In this document: one piece after another, positions 62,621-64,000 of the stretch | How the letters are laid out: the number at the start of each line of letters is the position of its first letter | Position numbering within the stretch: the first letter of the stretch is position 1 | Source of the DNA: CAZEPJ01 sp964514105 | Lineage (GTDB): Bacteria > Desulfobacterota > Desulfocorpusculales > Desulfocorpusculum | Assembly (NCBI GenBank): GCA_964514105.1 | Contig: CAZEPJ010000004.1 | Coordinates: forward strand, 62,001-126,000 | DNA length: 64,000 bases | Direction of reading: 5' to 3' | The notes under the pieces: generated by a model | Told to the model about the DNA's origin: nothing | Databases searched by the model: none | The model's input: only the letters and a program-made list of their open reading frames with translations | Made by a program: the position numbers and the translations under genes

Positions 62621-64000
62621 TCAACCCTCCCGCGCATGGGGAGGTCCGGCCCCCTTCCTGTTGACCTGCCAGCGAGTCCCCGCCGGCGTATCCGCCACCT
62701 CGACCCCCAGGGCGGCCAGTTCCCCCCGGAGTCGGTCTGCCTCGCCCCAGTCTTTCCTCCTTCGGGCCTCATCCCGACGACAGATGAGCTGCGCCGCGCG
62801 GGGGTCCAGGGCAGCGGCTTCCCCCAGCTCCAGGATCCCGAAGACGTCGTTGAAGGCGGCCAGAAACCCAGCCACAGCCTCTGCCTGGGGGGGGGCCAGT
62901 CCCCCGGCGTCCAGCAGCGGATTGATCTGCTTCAAGAGGCCGAAGACCGCGGCCAACGCCCCGGACACGTTGAGGTCTTCGTCCAGGGCCCGCTCCAGGG
63001 TCGCCTTGGCCTCGGCCACCCACTCCCCCACGTCCACGCCCCCCGCCCCCTGGGCGCAGCGCAGGCGGAAGACGACGCGGTCCAGGCGATCCAGCACGCG
63101 GCGCGAGGCGTGGAGGGCGCTGTACGAGAAGTGGAGGGGCTTGCGGTAATGGGTGCCCAGCAGAAAGAAGCGGATCTCCCGGCCCGTGAATCCCTTGGCC
63201 TGGAGATCCCCCATGGTCACGTAGTTCCCCAGCTCCCGCGACATCTTCTTGCCGTCCATGAGCACTGGCTCGCTGTGGAGCCAGTGCCGGACGAAGGGCT
63301 TTCCAGAGGCGGCCTCGCAAATGGCGATCTCGTTCTCGTGATGGGGAAAGACGAGGGGCGTGTCGCTGGTGTGGATGTCCACGGTGTCTCCCAGGTACTG
63401 GGAGGAGATCGCAGCGCACTCCACGTGCCAGCCGGGCCGGACGTTGCCCCATTTGCTTTGCCAGAAGAGCCCCCGCTTGAGCTCCGCCAGAGTCGAGCGC
63501 TTCAACAGGGTGAAGTCCCGGGGGTTGTCCTTCTGGTAGTCGTCCAGATCCACCGTGCTCCCCACCCGGATCTTGCCCAGGTCCACCCGGGAAAGCTGGC
63601 CGTACCGCGGGAACTTGGAGATGTCGAAATAAACCGAGCCATGCTGTTCGTAGGCATAGCCCTTCTCCTCAAGGCGCTCCGTCATGCGAAGCATGGCCTC
63701 CACGTGCTCGCTGGCCCGGGGATATGCATCGGCCCGCCGGACGCCCAGTTCGTCCAGATCCCGGTAGAAGGCCGCCAGGTGCTCATCCGTGAAGGCCCGG
63801 AGATCGACACCTGAGCGCTCCGCACCCCGGATGGTCCGATCGTCGAGGTCCGTGATGTTCATGACGTGGCGCACCTGGAATCCCTTGTGGCTGAGGTAGC
63901 GTTTGACCAGGTCGGCAACGACCATGCGCCGGCACACGCCCAGATGCACCCGATCGTCCACGGTGGGGCCGCAGGAGTACATCCGCACCCGACCGGCTTC
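62621..64000 (-). CDS. cysS: Cysteinyl-tRNA synthetase, 5' end outside window
   Basis: At least 459 aa; the N-terminus of roughly 25 residues lies beyond 64000. Zinc ligands are in place: Cys in MYSCGPTV, Cys in GWHVECA, and H/E in FPHHENE. The HIGH signature reads HLGV and the KMSKS-equivalent KMSRE, both unusual. The anticodon-binding helices follow. It charges tRNA-Cys. An annotator should test whether it is canonical CysS or a MshC-like paralogue; the latter lacks the full C-terminal domain seen here, so CysS is preferred. It is separated from the glycan genes by 69 nt. Confidence 0.85.
   Translation of the reverse strand, partial: EAGRVRMYSCGPTVDDRVHLGVCRRMVVADLVKRYLSHKGFQVRHVMNITDLDDRTIRGAERSGVDLRAFTDEHLAAFYRDLDELGVRRADAYPRASEHVEAMLRMTERLEEKGYAYEQHGSVYFDISKFPRYGQLSRVDLGKIRVGSTVDLDDYQKDNPRDFTLLKRSTLAELKRGLFWQSKWGNVRPGWHVECAAISSQYLGDTVDIHTSDTPLVFPHHENEIAICEAASGKPFVRHWLHSEPVLMDGKKMSRELGNYVTMGDLQAKGFTGREIRFFLLGTHYRKPLHFSYSALHASRRVLDRLDRVVFRLRCAQGAGGVDVGEWVAEAKATLERALDEDLNVSGALAAVFGLLKQINPLLDAGGLAPPQAEAVAGFLAAFNDVFGILELGEAAALDPRAAQLICRRDEARRRKDWGEADRLRGELAALGVEVADTPAGTRWQVNRKGAGPPHAREG

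Noticed and set aside
1..64000. tRNA or rRNA genes, CRISPR arrays, IS elements, phage genes
   Set aside because: None recognised by eye in intergenic regions; no transposase or integrase-like protein. A tRNAscan and repeat search would be decisive.

Overview
The window is GC-rich bacterial DNA (only a few AT-rich spots, nearly all intergenic). It is densely coding on both strands and has no rRNA, tRNA, CRISPR array, IS element or phage gene that I could recognise. An anaerobic or microaerophilic Gram-negative bacterium of the Desulfobacterota/Deltaproteobacteria type is the best guess. The grounds are the xseB-ispA-dxs-tlyA order, an MlaA-like outer-membrane lipid protein, a superoxide-reductase-like protein, a [4Fe-4S] 4-hydroxybutyryl-CoA-dehydratase homologue, a TtuA-type thiolase and twin branched-chain-type ABC transporters next to CoA-ester genes. 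This taxonomic guess is inference, not proof.

Layout. 1-7877 (+): the last codons of miaB, then a tight run of PHP phosphoesterase, membrane-anchored transglutaminase-like protein, ABC ATPase plus large permease, alpha/beta hydrolase, Ogt-type DNA repair protein and an ArnT-like glycosyltransferase. 7802-11409 (-): GT4 glycosyltransferase, glycine-zipper lipoprotein, HExxH metallopeptidase. 11832-16033: a ModE-like HTH protein, then the minus-strand xseB-ispA-dxs-tlyA operon. 16164-19732 (+): two zinc-type alcohol/polyol dehydrogenases and an acyl-CoA-synthetase (NDP-forming) alpha-like protein. 19752-29168: glycerol-1-phosphate-dehydrogenase family protein, transketolase, VOC protein, MFS transporter, FabH behind a consensus promoter, a TtuA/TtuB-like tRNA thiolation pair, and small or hydrolase genes. 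29591-32551: molybdopterin oxidoreductase and MlaA-like protein.

32878-54914 (-) is the most striking part: about 22 kb all on one strand that reads as one catabolic island for an organic acid. Two complete branched-chain-type ABC transporters (livHMGFK sets) take something up. An AMP-forming acyl-CoA synthetase embedded in one set would activate it. An AbfD-like radical dehydratase, SDR, two acyl-CoA carboxylase-type carboxyltransferases, thiolase and 3-hydroxyacyl-CoA dehydrogenase would process the CoA ester. A DUF362 protein and a TetR regulator sit in the middle. A strong intrinsic terminator directly after the dehydrogenase gene (32829-32863) marks the downstream edge, and a consensus promoter (55036-55065) marks the upstream edge.

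55221-64000: Asp/Glu-racemase family protein, flavodoxin, an exported superoxide-reductase-like protein paired with a 60-residue two-helix membrane protein, then a minus-strand surface-glycan block (multi-spanning membrane protein, GT2 glycosyltransferase, toroid/heparinase-like protein, flippase-like protein) downstream of a cysS gene that runs off the right end.

Start codons were chosen by ribosome-binding site, family N-terminus and overlap with the previous gene. Promoters and terminators were read by eye. All functions are from motif recognition without database searches.
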